From contig JAIXKK010000166.1 of assembly GCA_026954325.1 (NCBI GenBank), positions 1-32,020 of the forward strand: a stretch of DNA of 32,020 nucleotides. Reading direction: 5' to 3'. A program made the translations under genes and the position numbers. Each line of letters starts with the position of its first letter. The first letter of the stretch is position 1. The stretch is from Bryobacterales bacterium (lineage in GTDB: Bacteria > Acidobacteriota > Terriglobia > Bryobacterales > Bryobacteraceae). Shown piece by piece: positions 17,034 through 26,427 of this stretch. Under the pieces are notes generated by a model that saw nothing but the letters and a program-made list of their open reading frames with translations, made no database searches and was not told the DNA's origin.

Positions 17034-17170
17034 GGGGCCATTGTGGCGAAGATGAGGGCGGTTTGTATTGTAGAGGCGCGGCCTACCCTGTTTTTGCGGA
17101 CGATGTCACGGGTTCCCTGGATGGCCTCGATTGCAGGCTGAATGACATCATTGAAGAGCTAGAGGTCTGA
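17027..17170 (+). CDS. Unassigned 47-codon ORF in the gap before the glycogen operon
   Basis: GTG 17027 opens a frame to TGA 17168-17170 reading GHCGEDEGGLYCRGAAYPVF, then a stretch ending LNDIIEELEV. The DEGGLY opening and the later helix faintly recall small HicB-like partial RNase H folds, but the match is too weak to assign. It overlaps the 5' end of the VOC gene by 7 bases and has no clear Shine-Dalgarno sequence. It may be a gene remnant or a chance frame. Confidence 0.2.
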   Translation: MTWGHCGEDEGGLYCRGAAYPVFADDVTGSLDGLDCRLNDIIEELEV

Positions 17171-17189
17171 CCAACTCGCTTGCCGATCG

Positions 17190-17205
17190 GGGCGCTTGCG
17201 CGCCC
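17190..17205. repeat. Small GC-rich hairpin upstream of glgE
   Basis: GGGCGC and GCGCCC pair around a TTGC loop. No T-run follows, so it is not a typical terminator. A second GGGGCGC copy lies downstream near 17219-17226. A lone TAAAAT at 17231-17236 is the only -10-like element before glgE and has no recognisable -35 partner. The remainder of 17171-17289 shows nothing else I can name. Confidence 0.3.
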
Positions 17206-17289
17206 GCATGGCGCCAAGAGGGGCGCACTCTAAAATCCGGCGACAGGAGCTGCCGCACGGATCTCGAAACCAACCCAGAGGAGGAGTGA

Positions 17290-19284
17290 TTGACGCTCAC
17301 CGAGGAGGGGAGAAATCGTGTCGCGATTGAGGGCGTGCGTCCGGAAATCGACTGCGGGCGGTTCGCCATCAAGCGGGTGATAGGGGATGTGGTGGAGGTG
17401 GAGGCGGATGTTTTTGCGGACGGCCATGATGTCATCCGGTGCCGTGTGTTGTACCGCCATGAGAGCGAACCCGAGTGGAGGGAAGCTTTGATGGAGGCGA
17501 TCGGAAACGACCGGTGGCGGGGAGTGTTTCCGGTGAGCGTGCTGGGGCGCTACCGCTACACGGTGGAGGGATGGGTGGATCGCTTCCTGACGTGGCGGGG
17601 TGATTTGAGGAAGCGGATTGCGGCGGGGCAGGACGTGCGGGTGGAGGCGCTGGCCGGGGCGGAACTTGTGGAAGAGGCGGCGGGGCGCGCGGAGGGCGCG
17701 GACCGGGACCGGTTGATGGAGTGGGCGGCGATCTTGCGGGCGGAGGCGGCGGCTGAGGAGCGGAATGCGCCGGCTTTGGATGGGGAACTGGCGGAAGTGG
17801 TGTCGCGCTATCCGGACCGGCGGCTGGCGACGCGGTATGGGAAAGAACTGGCGATGGTGGTGGACCCGGAGAGGGCGCGATTTTCCGCGTGGTACGAGGT
17901 GTTTCCGCGATCGTGCGCGCGGGAGGCGGGCAAGCACGGGACCCTGCGGGATTGCGAGAGCTGGCTGCCTTACATCGCCTACATGGGTTTCGACGTGCTC
18001 TACTTGCCGCCCATTCATCCGATCGGGCGGACGTTCCGGAAGGGGCGGAACAATGCGGTGACGGCGGAACCGGGGGATCCGGGGAGTCCGTGGGCGATCG
18101 GGGCGGAGGATGGCGGGCACAAATCGGTGCATCCGGAGTTGGGGACGCTCGAGGATTTCCGTCATCTGGTGGAGGCTGCGCGTTCGTACGGAATCGAGGC
18201 GGCTCTGGATATCGCGCTGCAATGCACACCGGACCATCCGTATGTACGCGAGCACCCGGAGTGGTTTCGGAAGCGTGTGGACGGGACGATTCGATATGCC
18301 GAGAATCCGCCGAAGAAGTATCAGGACATTTATCCGCTTGATTTCGAGAGCGAGAACCGGGAGGAGTTGTGGGAGGAGTTGAAGAGCATTTTCCTGTTCT
18401 GGACGGGGCAGGGGGTGCGCATCTTCCGGGTGGATAATCCACACACGAAGGCGTTTCCCTTCTGGGAATGGGCGATCACGGGGATCAAGGAGCAATACCC
18501 GGATGTGTTGTTTCTGTCGGAGGCGTTCACGCGGCCGAAGGTGATGGCGCGGCTGGCGAAATTGGGGTTCAGCCAGTCATACACCTACTTCACATGGCGG
18601 AACACGAAGGAAGAGCTGACGCGGTATTTCGAGCAATTGCGGGAGACGGAACTACGGGAGTGTTTGCGGCCGAACCTGTGGCCGAACACGCCGGACATTC
18701 TGCCGGAGTTTTTGCAGACGGGCGGGCGTCCGGCGTTCCTCATCCGGCTGGCGCTGGCGGCGACGCTAGGGGCGAGCTATGGGATTTACGGGCCGGCATA
18801 CGAGTTGTGCGAGAACACGCCGCGGGAGGCGGGGAGCGAGGAGTACCTGCATTCGGAGAAGTATGAAATCAAGCAGCGGGATTTGAATTCCGAATGGAGC
18901 CTGAAGGAGTTCATCGCGCGGGTGAACCGGATCCGGAAGGAGAATGCCGCGCTGCAAAGCGATGAAGGGCTGCATTTTCACGCGACGGACAACCCGCTGC
19001 TGATTTGTTACAGCAAGGCGCGGAAGGGCGGGGCGGATGCGGTGGTGATGGTGGTGAACCTGGATCCGTTCCACACGCAGAGAGGATGGGTGACGCTGGA
19101 ACTGGAGCGGCTGGGGCTGGAGGAAGGGGTTCCGTTTCAGGCTCATGACCTGTTGAGCGGGGCGCGGTATTTGTGGGAGGGGAGGCGCAGTTTCGTGGAG
19201 ATGTCTCCCGAGTCGACGCCGGTGCACATCCTGCGGTTCCGGAAGCGTGTGCGGACGGAGAAGGACTTCGACTACTACCTATGA
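17290..19284 (+). CDS. glgE: GlgE: alpha-1,4-glucan:maltose-1-phosphate maltosyltransferase
   Basis: GlgE transfers maltosyl units from alpha-maltose 1-phosphate to alpha-1,4-glucan chains, so it builds glycogen-like polymer without ADP-glucose. The 664-residue length is normal for this GH13 subfamily 3 enzyme. The N-terminal domain opens with VAIEGVRPEIDCGRFAIKR. The core shows FSAWYEVFPRS, VLYLPPIHPIGRTFRKGRNN, nucleophile D382 (FRVDNPHTKAFPFWEW) and acid/base E411 (LFLSEAF). The C-terminal DLLSGARYLW and HILRF segments close the protein. The start is TTG 17290, supported by AGAGGAGGAG at 17277-17286; the GTG at 17286 is out of frame. It leads the operon, and its stop overlaps the ATG of the glgX remnant (ATGA). 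Confidence 0.96.
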   Translation: MTLTEEGRNRVAIEGVRPEIDCGRFAIKRVIGDVVEVEADVFADGHDVIRCRVLYRHESEPEWREALMEAIGNDRWRGVFPVSVLGRYRYTVEGWVDRFLTWRGDLRKRIAAGQDVRVEALAGAELVEEAAGRAEGADRDRLMEWAAILRAEAAAEERNAPALDGELAEVVSRYPDRRLATRYGKELAMVVDPERARFSAWYEVFPRSCAREAGKHGTLRDCESWLPYIAYMGFDVLYLPPIHPIGRTFRKGRNNAVTAEPGDPGSPWAIGAEDGGHKSVHPELGTLEDFRHLVEAARSYGIEAALDIALQCTPDHPYVREHPEWFRKRVDGTIRYAENPPKKYQDIYPLDFESENREELWEELKSIFLFWTGQGVRIFRVDNPHTKAFPFWEWAITGIKEQYPDVLFLSEAFTRPKVMARLAKLGFSQSYTYFTWRNTKEELTRYFEQLRETELRECLRPNLWPNTPDILPEFLQTGGRPAFLIRLALAATLGASYGIYGPAYELCENTPREAGSEEYLHSEKYEIKQRDLNSEWSLKEFIARVNRIRKENAALQSDEGLHFHATDNPLLICYSKARKGGADAVVMVVNLDPFHTQRGWVTLELERLGLEEGVPFQAHDLLSGARYLWEGRRSFVEMSPESTPVHILRFRKRVRTEKDFDYYL

Positions 19285-19829
19285 CGGTGAAGGTGAGACA
19301 CGGGAGTCCGTATCCGTTGGGAGCGGCGTGGGACGGGTCCGGGGTGAACGTTGAACATGCGTACGCGAGCATCAATTTCGTGACGTCGCACGACGGATTC
19401 ACGCTGCATGACCTGGTGATCTGCAACGAGAAGCACAACGAGGCCAACGGGGAAAGCAACTGCTACGGGGCTGACGATGATTTGAACTGGAACCGCGGAG
19501 AGGAGGGGCCGGCGAGCGCCCCCGCTGTTTTGTCGCCGAGGAGCGGCAGAAGCGGAATTTTCCGGCGACGCTGCTGCTCTCGCTGGGTGTGCCGATGAAT
19601 TGCGGCGGCGATTCGGCGTGGGACGCTCATTTTGCGCGCCGTGCTTCCGGAAGATACCGAGAAGCGGTGGGTGAGGGTGATGGACACGACGCACAAGCCG
19701 CGGAGAGCGCGCTTCGTGGTGCGGAACAACCGCTACCGGCTGGCGGGGCGGTGCGTGGCGGCGTTCCGGTTGACGGAGGAAACAGAAGAAAGAAAGGGGG
19801 ACAAGGGTGGTCACGCCATTCGTAACTGA
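19281..19829 (+). pseudogene. glgX: Collapsed remnant of glgX/treX glycogen debranching enzyme
   Basis: Three pieces of a GlgX-type isoamylase are fused in about 550 bases, whereas intact genes are roughly 2 kb. Piece A from ATG 19281 reads GSPYPLGAAWDGSGVN, the family N-terminus. Piece B begins near 19365 with ASINFVTSHDGFTLHDLV and NEKHNEANGES, which normally lie hundreds of residues later, past the catalytic Asp and Glu. Piece B changes frame near 19535 and continues as ERQKRNFPATLLLSLGVPM. Piece C, from about 19632 in a third register, reads LPEDTEKRWVRVMDT and RNNRYRLAGRCVAAF, the C-terminal beta domain. Catalytic nucleophile and acid/base regions are gone, so no activity is possible. 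The start still overlaps the glgE stop by ATGA, and the end runs 23 bases into glgB. Confidence 0.87.
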
Positions 19830-21720
19830 GTTCGATCTTCATTTACTGGCCGAGGGAAACCATTACCGCACGTATGAAAAGCTGGGCGCGCACCTTACGG
19901 AGCGGGACGGGGTGCGCGGCGTTCATTTCGCGGTATGGGCTCCGAACGCGGAGCAGGTTTCGGTGATCGGCGGCTTCAATGACTGGCGGGATGACCGGAA
20001 CCGGATGGAGAACCATCCGGAAGCGGGGATTTGGGAGACGTTCGTAGCCGGAGTGGAGGAAGGAGCGCTGTACAAGTACCACATTGTTTCGCGGTTGGGA
20101 GGATACAGAGGCGACAAAGCGGACCCGTACGGATTCGCGGGCGAGATCCGGCCGCGGACGGCTTCGAAGGTGGCGCGCATCGACGGCTACGAGTGGAATG
20201 ACGCGGAGTGGATGAAATCGAGAGAGGGGCGGCATGCGCCGGATGCGCCAGTATCGATTTACGAGGTTCATTTGGGCTCATGGATGCGCGTGCCGGAGGA
20301 GGGAAACCGGTGGCTGACTTATCGCGAACTGGCGGTAAGGCTAGCGGACTATGTGAGCCATCTGGGCTACACACACGTGGAGTTGCTGCCGGTGATGGAA
20401 CATCCCTTCGACGGGTCGTGGGGTTATCAGACGGTGGGATATTTCGCTCCGACGAGCCGCTTCGGCATGCCGCGGGATTTCCAGTACCTGGTGGACCATC
20501 TTCATCAGCGGGGGATTGGCGTGATTCTTGACTGGACGCCGGCGCATTTTCCGGCGGACGAACATGGTTTGGGATTTTTTGACGGGACACATCTTTATGA
20601 ACATGCCGATCCGAAGCAGGGGCGGCATCCGGATTGGGACACGCTGGTGTTCAATTACGGGCGGAGCGAGGTGCGGAATTTTCTCATCAGCAATGCGCTG
20701 TTCTGGCTGGACAAGTACCACGTGGACGGGCTGCGGGTGGACGCGGTGGCGTCGATGCTCTACCTGGACTACGGGCGGCGAGAGGGGGAGTGGATACCGA
20801 ACCGCCATGGAGGGAAGGAGAACATCGAGGCGATCGAATTTCTGCGTTTGTTGACCGGGAAGGTGTACGGGGAGTTTCCGGGCGTGATGATGATTGCCGA
20901 GGAATCGACGGCATGGCCGATGGTGTCGCGGCCGGTGTATGCGGGCGGGCTGGGGTTTGGCTACAAGTGGAACATGGGGTGGGGGCACGACATGCTCGAG
21001 TACATGCGGGAGGCCCCGATTCATCGCAGTCATCATCACGATCGCATCACGTTCAGCATGTTGTACGCCTTCACGGAGAACTTCATTCTGCCTTTCTCAC
21101 ATGACGAGGTGGCGAGCGGGAGGGGGTCGCTGATGGGGAGAATGCCGGGGGACGGCTGGCAGAAGTTCGCGAATCTGCGGCTGCTGTATGGATACATGTA
21201 CGGGCATCCGGGGAAGAAGTTGATGTTCATGGGGTGTGAATTCGGGCAGTGGGAGGAGTGGAATCACGATGCGAGCCTGGAGTGGCGCCTGCTGGAGTAT
21301 CCGATGCATTCCGGTTTACAGCGATGGGTGCGGGATCTGAACACGTTCTACCGGGGGCAACGGGCGTTGTATGAGAAGGACGCCGAGGCCGGGGGATTCG
21401 AGTGGGTGGATTGCAACGACAGGCAGCAGAGCGTGGTGAGTTTTCTCAGGAGAGGGAAAGATCCGGGGGAGGCGCTGTTGTTCGTGTGCAACTTTACGCC
21501 GGAACCGCGGCATAACTACCGGGTAGGGGCAACGGCGGCGGGGTTCTGGAAAGAGGTGCTGAACAGCGATGCGCCGCTGTATGGCGGGAGCGGGCAAGGC
21601 AACATGGGCGGGGTGGAGGCGAGTCCGCTGCCGATGCACGGGCGGCCGTTTTCGCTGAGCATCACGGCTCCTCCGCTGGGGGTGGTGGTATTCGAGCGTC
21701 AACCCGGAGGTGAGTATTGA
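19807..21720 (+). CDS. glgB: GlgB: 1,4-alpha-glucan branching enzyme
   Basis: GlgB cuts alpha-1,4 chains and reattaches them as alpha-1,6 branches. The 637-residue product has an N-terminal CBM48-like module (GVHFAVWAPNAEQVSVIGGF, ending near residue 105). The GH13 barrel follows with YEVHLGSWMR, ELLPVMEHPFDGSWGYQ, nucleophile D312 (GLRVDAVASMLYLDY), acid/base E365 (MIAEESTAWP) and D433 (LPFSHDEV). The usual VVHGKGSL after SHDE reads VASGRGSL here, a mild variation. The C-terminal beta domain is complete. GTG 19807 follows AAAGGGGG at good spacing. It overlaps the glgX remnant at its start, and its stop overlaps treZ by 4 bases (TTGA). In this operon it would branch the GlgE product. Confidence 0.95.
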   Translation: MVTPFVTEFDLHLLAEGNHYRTYEKLGAHLTERDGVRGVHFAVWAPNAEQVSVIGGFNDWRDDRNRMENHPEAGIWETFVAGVEEGALYKYHIVSRLGGYRGDKADPYGFAGEIRPRTASKVARIDGYEWNDAEWMKSREGRHAPDAPVSIYEVHLGSWMRVPEEGNRWLTYRELAVRLADYVSHLGYTHVELLPVMEHPFDGSWGYQTVGYFAPTSRFGMPRDFQYLVDHLHQRGIGVILDWTPAHFPADEHGLGFFDGTHLYEHADPKQGRHPDWDTLVFNYGRSEVRNFLISNALFWLDKYHVDGLRVDAVASMLYLDYGRREGEWIPNRHGGKENIEAIEFLRLLTGKVYGEFPGVMMIAEESTAWPMVSRPVYAGGLGFGYKWNMGWGHDMLEYMREAPIHRSHHHDRITFSMLYAFTENFILPFSHDEVASGRGSLMGRMPGDGWQKFANLRLLYGYMYGHPGKKLMFMGCEFGQWEEWNHDASLEWRLLEYPMHSGLQRWVRDLNTFYRGQRALYEKDAEAGGFEWVDCNDRQQSVVSFLRRGKDPGEALLFVCNFTPEPRHNYRVGATAAGFWKEVLNSDAPLYGGSGQGNMGGVEASPLPMHGRPFSLSITAPPLGVVVFERQPGGEY

Positions 21721-23564
21721 ACTGGGAACCGGTTCTGGGCGCGAACATATTCGGGAATGCAACGCGGTTTCGGGTATGGGCTCCGGAGGCGAGGAGCGTG
21801 GAAGTGGTGCTGGAGAGTGAGGGAGGCGGGAGCGCGCACGCGATGGCGCAAGGTGTGGACGGGTTCCATGCGGCGACGCTGCCCGGGGTGGGAGCGGGCG
21901 CGCGGTACCGCTATCGCGTGGATGGCCGCGGGCCGTTTCCGGATCCGGCTTCGCGCTATCAGCCGGAGGGAGTGCACGGGCCGTCGGAGGTAGTGGACTG
22001 GCGGCATTTCGCGTGGACGGATAGCGGGTGGAAGGGCCTGGACCTGACGGAGACGGTGGTGTATGAGTTGCACACGGGCACGTTCACTTCGGAGGGGACA
22101 TTCGCGGGGGCGGCGGCGAAGCTGCCATATCTGAAGGAACTGGGCGTGACGGCGGTGGAACTGATGCCGGTGGCGGACTTTCCGGGGCGCCGGAACTGGG
22201 GATACGACGGAGCGGCTCCGTTTGCTCCGGCACGATGCTATGGGACGCCGGACGATTTACGAAGGTTTGTGAATGAGGCGCACGGGCTGGGGCTGGCGGT
22301 GTACCTGGACGTGGTGTACAACCACCTGGGGCCGGATGGGGCATATCAATCGACTTTCAGCCGTTTTTATTATTCGCGGACGCACCGGAACCCGTGGGGA
22401 GCGGGGATCAACTTCGACGGCGAGCAGAGCGAAGCGGTGCGGGATTACGTGATTGAGAACGCGCTGCGGTGGATTCACGAATATCATTTTGACGGGCTGA
22501 GGCTGGATGCGACGCACGCGATTGTGGACGCGAGCCGGCGGCACATTGTGGCGTCGATCGCGGCGGCGGCGCACTGTTCTGTCGAAGGATCGCGGAAGGT
22601 GACGGTGGTAGCGGAGGATGCGCGGAACCTGGCGTCGATGCTGAGAGGGGAACGGGAAGGCGGCTGGGGTCTGGACGGGGCGTGGTCAGACGATTTTCAT
22701 CATCAGATGAGGCGGGCGCTGGCCGGGGACAGTGACGGGTATTTTCAGGATTTCGATGGAACGGCGGAGAGCATTGCGGCCACGGCGAGGAAGGGATGGT
22801 TCTATACGGGGCAACACGCACAGTATTTCGAGGGGGCGAGGGGGACGGAGACGGACGGTTTAGGAAAAGACTGCTTTATCTTTTTTCTTCAGAATCACGA
22901 TCAGGTTGGGAACCGGGCATTCGGCGAGCGGCTGCATCACCAGATTGACGGAGGGGCGTGGCGGGCGGCATCGGCGCTGCTGCTGATGCTGCCGGAGACG
23001 CCGCTGCTGTTCATGGGGCAGGAGTGGGCGGCGACGGCTCCGTTCCTGTATTTCACCGATCACCATGACGAACTCGGGAGGCTGGTGACGGAGGGGAGGA
23101 GGCGGGAGTTCGGACGGTTTGCGTCGTTTGCGGACGCGGAGAGACGGGAGCGGATTCCCGATCCACAGAACGAGGCGACGTTTTTGCGCTGCCGCCTCGA
23201 TTGGGAGGAATGCGGAAGGGAACCGCATGCCGGGGTGTGGAGACTGTACCAGCGTCTGTTGCGGCTGCGGCGCGGGTTGATTGCGGCGGAGGGAACGGTG
23301 AGGGCGGGAGAAGATTCGATTCTGGTAGGGCGGAAGACGAAGGAGGGGACGCCGCTGTTGGGGGTTGTGCGCCTGCGCGGGAGCGGCGCGGTGAGCCTGC
23401 CACCGGACGGGCGCTGGCGAGTGTTGTTTACGACGGAGGATCCGCCATACGCGAAGGAATCCACGGCTCCGCCCGTGCTGGCGGGGCAGAGGATGGAATT
23501 CTCCGGGGCGGGGGCGGCGGTGCTGGCAGGGGAAGGGGAGGGTTCGTATGCTGGAGAAGCCTGA
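21717..23564 (+). CDS. treZ: TreZ: maltooligosyltrehalose trehalohydrolase
   Basis: TreZ releases free trehalose from maltooligosyl-trehalose made by TreY. The 615-residue protein starts at TTG 21717, overlapping the glgB stop and preceded by GGAGGTGAG, a strong ribosome-binding site. A CBM48-like N-terminus (FRVWAPEARSVEVVL) leads into the family motif YELHTGTFTSEGTF, then ELMPVADFPGRRNWGYDG and VVYNHLGPDG. Nucleophile D264 (FDGLRLDATHAI), acid/base E300 (VVAEDARN) and D395 (LQNHDQVGNRAFGERL) are present. FMGQEWAATAPFLYFTDH is highly typical of TreZ. The last 17 bases overlap treY in another frame. Confidence 0.96.
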   Translation: MNWEPVLGANIFGNATRFRVWAPEARSVEVVLESEGGGSAHAMAQGVDGFHAATLPGVGAGARYRYRVDGRGPFPDPASRYQPEGVHGPSEVVDWRHFAWTDSGWKGLDLTETVVYELHTGTFTSEGTFAGAAAKLPYLKELGVTAVELMPVADFPGRRNWGYDGAAPFAPARCYGTPDDLRRFVNEAHGLGLAVYLDVVYNHLGPDGAYQSTFSRFYYSRTHRNPWGAGINFDGEQSEAVRDYVIENALRWIHEYHFDGLRLDATHAIVDASRRHIVASIAAAAHCSVEGSRKVTVVAEDARNLASMLRGEREGGWGLDGAWSDDFHHQMRRALAGDSDGYFQDFDGTAESIAATARKGWFYTGQHAQYFEGARGTETDGLGKDCFIFFLQNHDQVGNRAFGERLHHQIDGGAWRAASALLLMLPETPLLFMGQEWAATAPFLYFTDHHDELGRLVTEGRRREFGRFASFADAERRERIPDPQNEATFLRCRLDWEECGREPHAGVWRLYQRLLRLRRGLIAAEGTVRAGEDSILVGRKTKEGTPLLGVVRLRGSGAVSLPPDGRWRVLFTTEDPPYAKESTAPPVLAGQRMEFSGAGAAVLAGEGEGSYAGEA

Positions 23565-26427
23565 GCGTATCCCGGTGAGCACGTACCGGCTGCAGTTGAA
23601 CGGCAGTTTCCGGTTCGCGGAGGCGGCGCGGCTGGCGGGATACCTGGACCGGTTGGGGATAACGGAGTGTTACTGCTCACCGATCTTCGCGGCGAAGCCG
23701 GGGAGTACGCACGGGTACGACATTTGTGACCATTCGCGGTTGAATCCGGAACTGGGAGGAGAGGAGGGGTTTCGGAAGTTTGCGGCGGCGCTCAAGAAGC
23801 ACGACATTGGGGTGATTCTGGATTTTGTTCCGAACCACATGGCGGTGGATGCGCAGGAGAATCTCTGGTGGCGGAGCGTGCTGGAGAACGGACCTTCCTC
23901 GGCGTTTGCGAAGTGTTTCGACATTGACTGGGATCCGGTGAAGACGGAGTTGAAGGGGAAGGTGCTGCTTCCGGTGTTAGGGGATCAATATGGAGTAACG
24001 CTGGACAAGGGGGAATTGCAGATCGAGTACCGTGACGGGGCGCTGCGGCTGCGGTATTACGACCTGAACCTACCGCTCAATCCGCGGGAGTTGCGGGTGC
24101 TGTTGCGGCACAACCTGGAATCGCTCGAGGCCGCGTTGGGGCCGGACGACAGGCATTTCGTGGAATTTCTCAGCATTCTGTTCCACATGGACAATATCCC
24201 GGCATACACGGAGACCGGCGCGGAGCAGGTGGCGCTGCGGAGGCGGGAAAAGGAAGTAGCCAAACAGCGGCTGGCGAACCTGATGGAGGAATGCCCGCGC
24301 ATCCGGCGGTACATCGAAGAGAATGTGAAGCTGTTCAACGGGGCTCCGGGGCAGAGCAAGTCATTTGACTTGTTGCATGGGTTATTGGAGCTTCAGGCAT
24401 ACCGGCTGTCGTTCTGGCGAACGGCGATGCACGAAATCAACTACCGGCGGTTTTTCGACATCAACGAACTGGCGGGAATCCGGATGGAGGAGCCGGAGGT
24501 ATTCGCACAGGCGCATGCGCTGATCCGCGGTCTGGCGAAGGAGGGCCTGGTGAACGGGATCCGCCTGGACCATGTGGACGGGTTGTTTGACCCGCACGGA
24601 TACTTCGAGAAGCTGACGGAGATGTTCGGGCCGGACAGGCGGATCTATGTGGTGGCGGAGAAGATACTCAGCGAAGGAGAAGCGCTGCCGCCGGAATGGA
24701 GCGTGCACGGGACGACGGGCTACGATTTTCTGAACGATTTGAACGGGCTGTTTGCCGATGCCGGGCGGGTGCATGATTTCCGCAAACTGTATGAGCGATT
24801 CACGGGACGGGAGGATTGGTTTCCGGAGGTTGTGTACGCGAGCAAGAAGCTGATCATCTCGACTTCGATGGCGAGCGAGTTGAACGTGCTGGCGCACGAG
24901 TTGAACAGAATTTCGGAGAGCCACCGGAGTTTCCGCGATTTCACGCTGGACAGCTTACAGGAGGCATTGCGGGAAATTGTGGCGTGCTTTCCGGTGTACC
25001 GCACCTATTTCACGCCGCGGGGGTGGACGGAGCTTGATGAGAGATCGATAGATGCGGCGGTAAGCGAGGCCCTGCGGCGGAATCCGGCGATGGAGCCTTC
25101 GATCTTCCACTTTATCCGGGCGATGCTGCTGCCGGTGAAGAGCGCGGAGGTCCGGCAGGAGGAATACGAGCGGCGGGTGAGGTTCGCGATGAAGTTCCAG
25201 CAGTACACGGGGCCGGTGCAGGCGAAGGCAATGGAGGACACGGCATTTTACCGGTACGGGCCGCTGGTGTCGTTGAACGAAGTGGGCGGGGACCCGGGCA
25301 TGTTCGGCCGGTCAGCGGAGCGCTTCCATGAATTGAACCGGAAGCGGCTGCATTGCCGGCCGCTGAGCATGTTGAGCACATCGACGCACGACACCAAGCG
25401 GGGGGAGGACGCGCGGGCGCGGATCAACGCGCTTTCTGAGATTCCGGGGCAGTGGCGGGCGATGATTTCGAGGTGGGCGCGGGCGAATGCTTCGGCGCGA
25501 ACGATGGTGGAGGGAAAGTCCGCGCCGGATCGCGGGGACGAATATCTGTTCTATCAGGCGCTGCTCGGGGCGTGGCCGGCGGGTCTGAACGGGCCGCCGC
25601 CGGCGGAGTTCGTGGAACGCATGCGCGCTTATATGCGAAAGGCGGTGAAGGAAGAGAAGGTACACACGAGTTGGATCAATCCATCGGAGGAGTATGACGC
25701 GGCGGTGTCGCGGTTCGTGGAACACGCGCTGACGGGAAAGAATTCGCGCTCGTTCCTGCCACTGTTCCTGCCGTTCCAGCAGCGGATTGCGCGACTGGGG
25801 GTGATGAACTCGCTTTCGCAACTGATATTGAAAATCGGGTCGCCTGGGGTGCCGGATTTTTATCAGGGGGCGGAGTTGTGGGACCTGAGCCTGGTGGACC
25901 CGGACAACCGGCGGCGGGTGGACTTCGATCAGCGGGCGAGGTATTTGGAGGAGATGGAAGCGATGTTCGAGGGCTGCGGCGGACCGCGGAGGGCGTATGT
26001 GCGCGGGCTGCTGGAGCATTGGGAGGACGGGCGCATCAAGCTGTTTGCGACGGCGGCGGGATTGCGGCTGAGGAGGAGGCTGAGGGAGGTATTTCTCGAG
26101 GGGGCATATATTCCACTGACGGTGGGCGGCGCGGGAGCGGGGCATTTGATTGCTTTCGGGCGGCGGAAAGGAGCGGATGCGGTGATTGTGACGGCGGGGA
26201 GGCTGTTCGCTTCCTTGTGCGGCAACGGCAGCATGAATGGAGAAAGCTGGAGGGATACGGTGATGCGGATGCCCAGGGAACTGAGCGGCGGCGCGTACCG
26301 GAATGTTCTGACGGGGGAGGACGTGGAGGTGGAGGAGCAGGATGGGGAGGGTGTGATGCGGGTGGCGGGCGCACTGAGCCATATGCCGGCGACGATCCTT
26401 TACCGTAGCGCGGAGGGGCAGGGCTGA
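23548..26427 (+). CDS. treY: TreY: maltooligosyltrehalose synthase
   Basis: TreY isomerises the reducing-end alpha-1,4 bond of a glucan chain to an alpha,alpha-1,1 bond, forming the substrate of TreZ. The 959-residue length fits the longer bacterial forms. Diagnostic stretches are PVSTYRLQLN at the N-terminus, SPIFAAKPGSTHGYD, DFVPNHMAVD, nucleophile region D341 (GIRLDHVDGLFDP), E371 (VVAEKIL), D615 (STSTHDTKRGEDARARI) and GSPGVPDFYQGAELWDLSLVDPDNRR. ATG 23548 follows GGGGAGGG. It starts inside treZ and ends with a one-base overlap with the treS-mak ATG (TGATG). All core residues I checked are intact. Confidence 0.96.
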   Translation: MLEKPERIPVSTYRLQLNGSFRFAEAARLAGYLDRLGITECYCSPIFAAKPGSTHGYDICDHSRLNPELGGEEGFRKFAAALKKHDIGVILDFVPNHMAVDAQENLWWRSVLENGPSSAFAKCFDIDWDPVKTELKGKVLLPVLGDQYGVTLDKGELQIEYRDGALRLRYYDLNLPLNPRELRVLLRHNLESLEAALGPDDRHFVEFLSILFHMDNIPAYTETGAEQVALRRREKEVAKQRLANLMEECPRIRRYIEENVKLFNGAPGQSKSFDLLHGLLELQAYRLSFWRTAMHEINYRRFFDINELAGIRMEEPEVFAQAHALIRGLAKEGLVNGIRLDHVDGLFDPHGYFEKLTEMFGPDRRIYVVAEKILSEGEALPPEWSVHGTTGYDFLNDLNGLFADAGRVHDFRKLYERFTGREDWFPEVVYASKKLIISTSMASELNVLAHELNRISESHRSFRDFTLDSLQEALREIVACFPVYRTYFTPRGWTELDERSIDAAVSEALRRNPAMEPSIFHFIRAMLLPVKSAEVRQEEYERRVRFAMKFQQYTGPVQAKAMEDTAFYRYGPLVSLNEVGGDPGMFGRSAERFHELNRKRLHCRPLSMLSTSTHDTKRGEDARARINALSEIPGQWRAMISRWARANASARTMVEGKSAPDRGDEYLFYQALLGAWPAGLNGPPPAEFVERMRAYMRKAVKEEKVHTSWINPSEEYDAAVSRFVEHALTGKNSRSFLPLFLPFQQRIARLGVMNSLSQLILKIGSPGVPDFYQGAELWDLSLVDPDNRRRVDFDQRARYLEEMEAMFEGCGGPRRAYVRGLLEHWEDGRIKLFATAAGLRLRRRLREVFLEGAYIPLTVGGAGAGHLIAFGRRKGADAVIVTAGRLFASLCGNGSMNGESWRDTVMRMPRELSGGAYRNVLTGEDVEVEEQDGEGVMRVAGALSHMPATILYRSAEGQG

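Noticed and set aside
17190..17205. Hairpin as a rho-independent terminator
   Set aside because: The stem is only 6 bp and no T-run follows.
19173..19280. Upstream extension of the glgX remnant inside glgE
   Set aside because: The frame overlaps intact GlgE C-terminal coding sequence. The GlgX-like sequence starts at ATG 19281.
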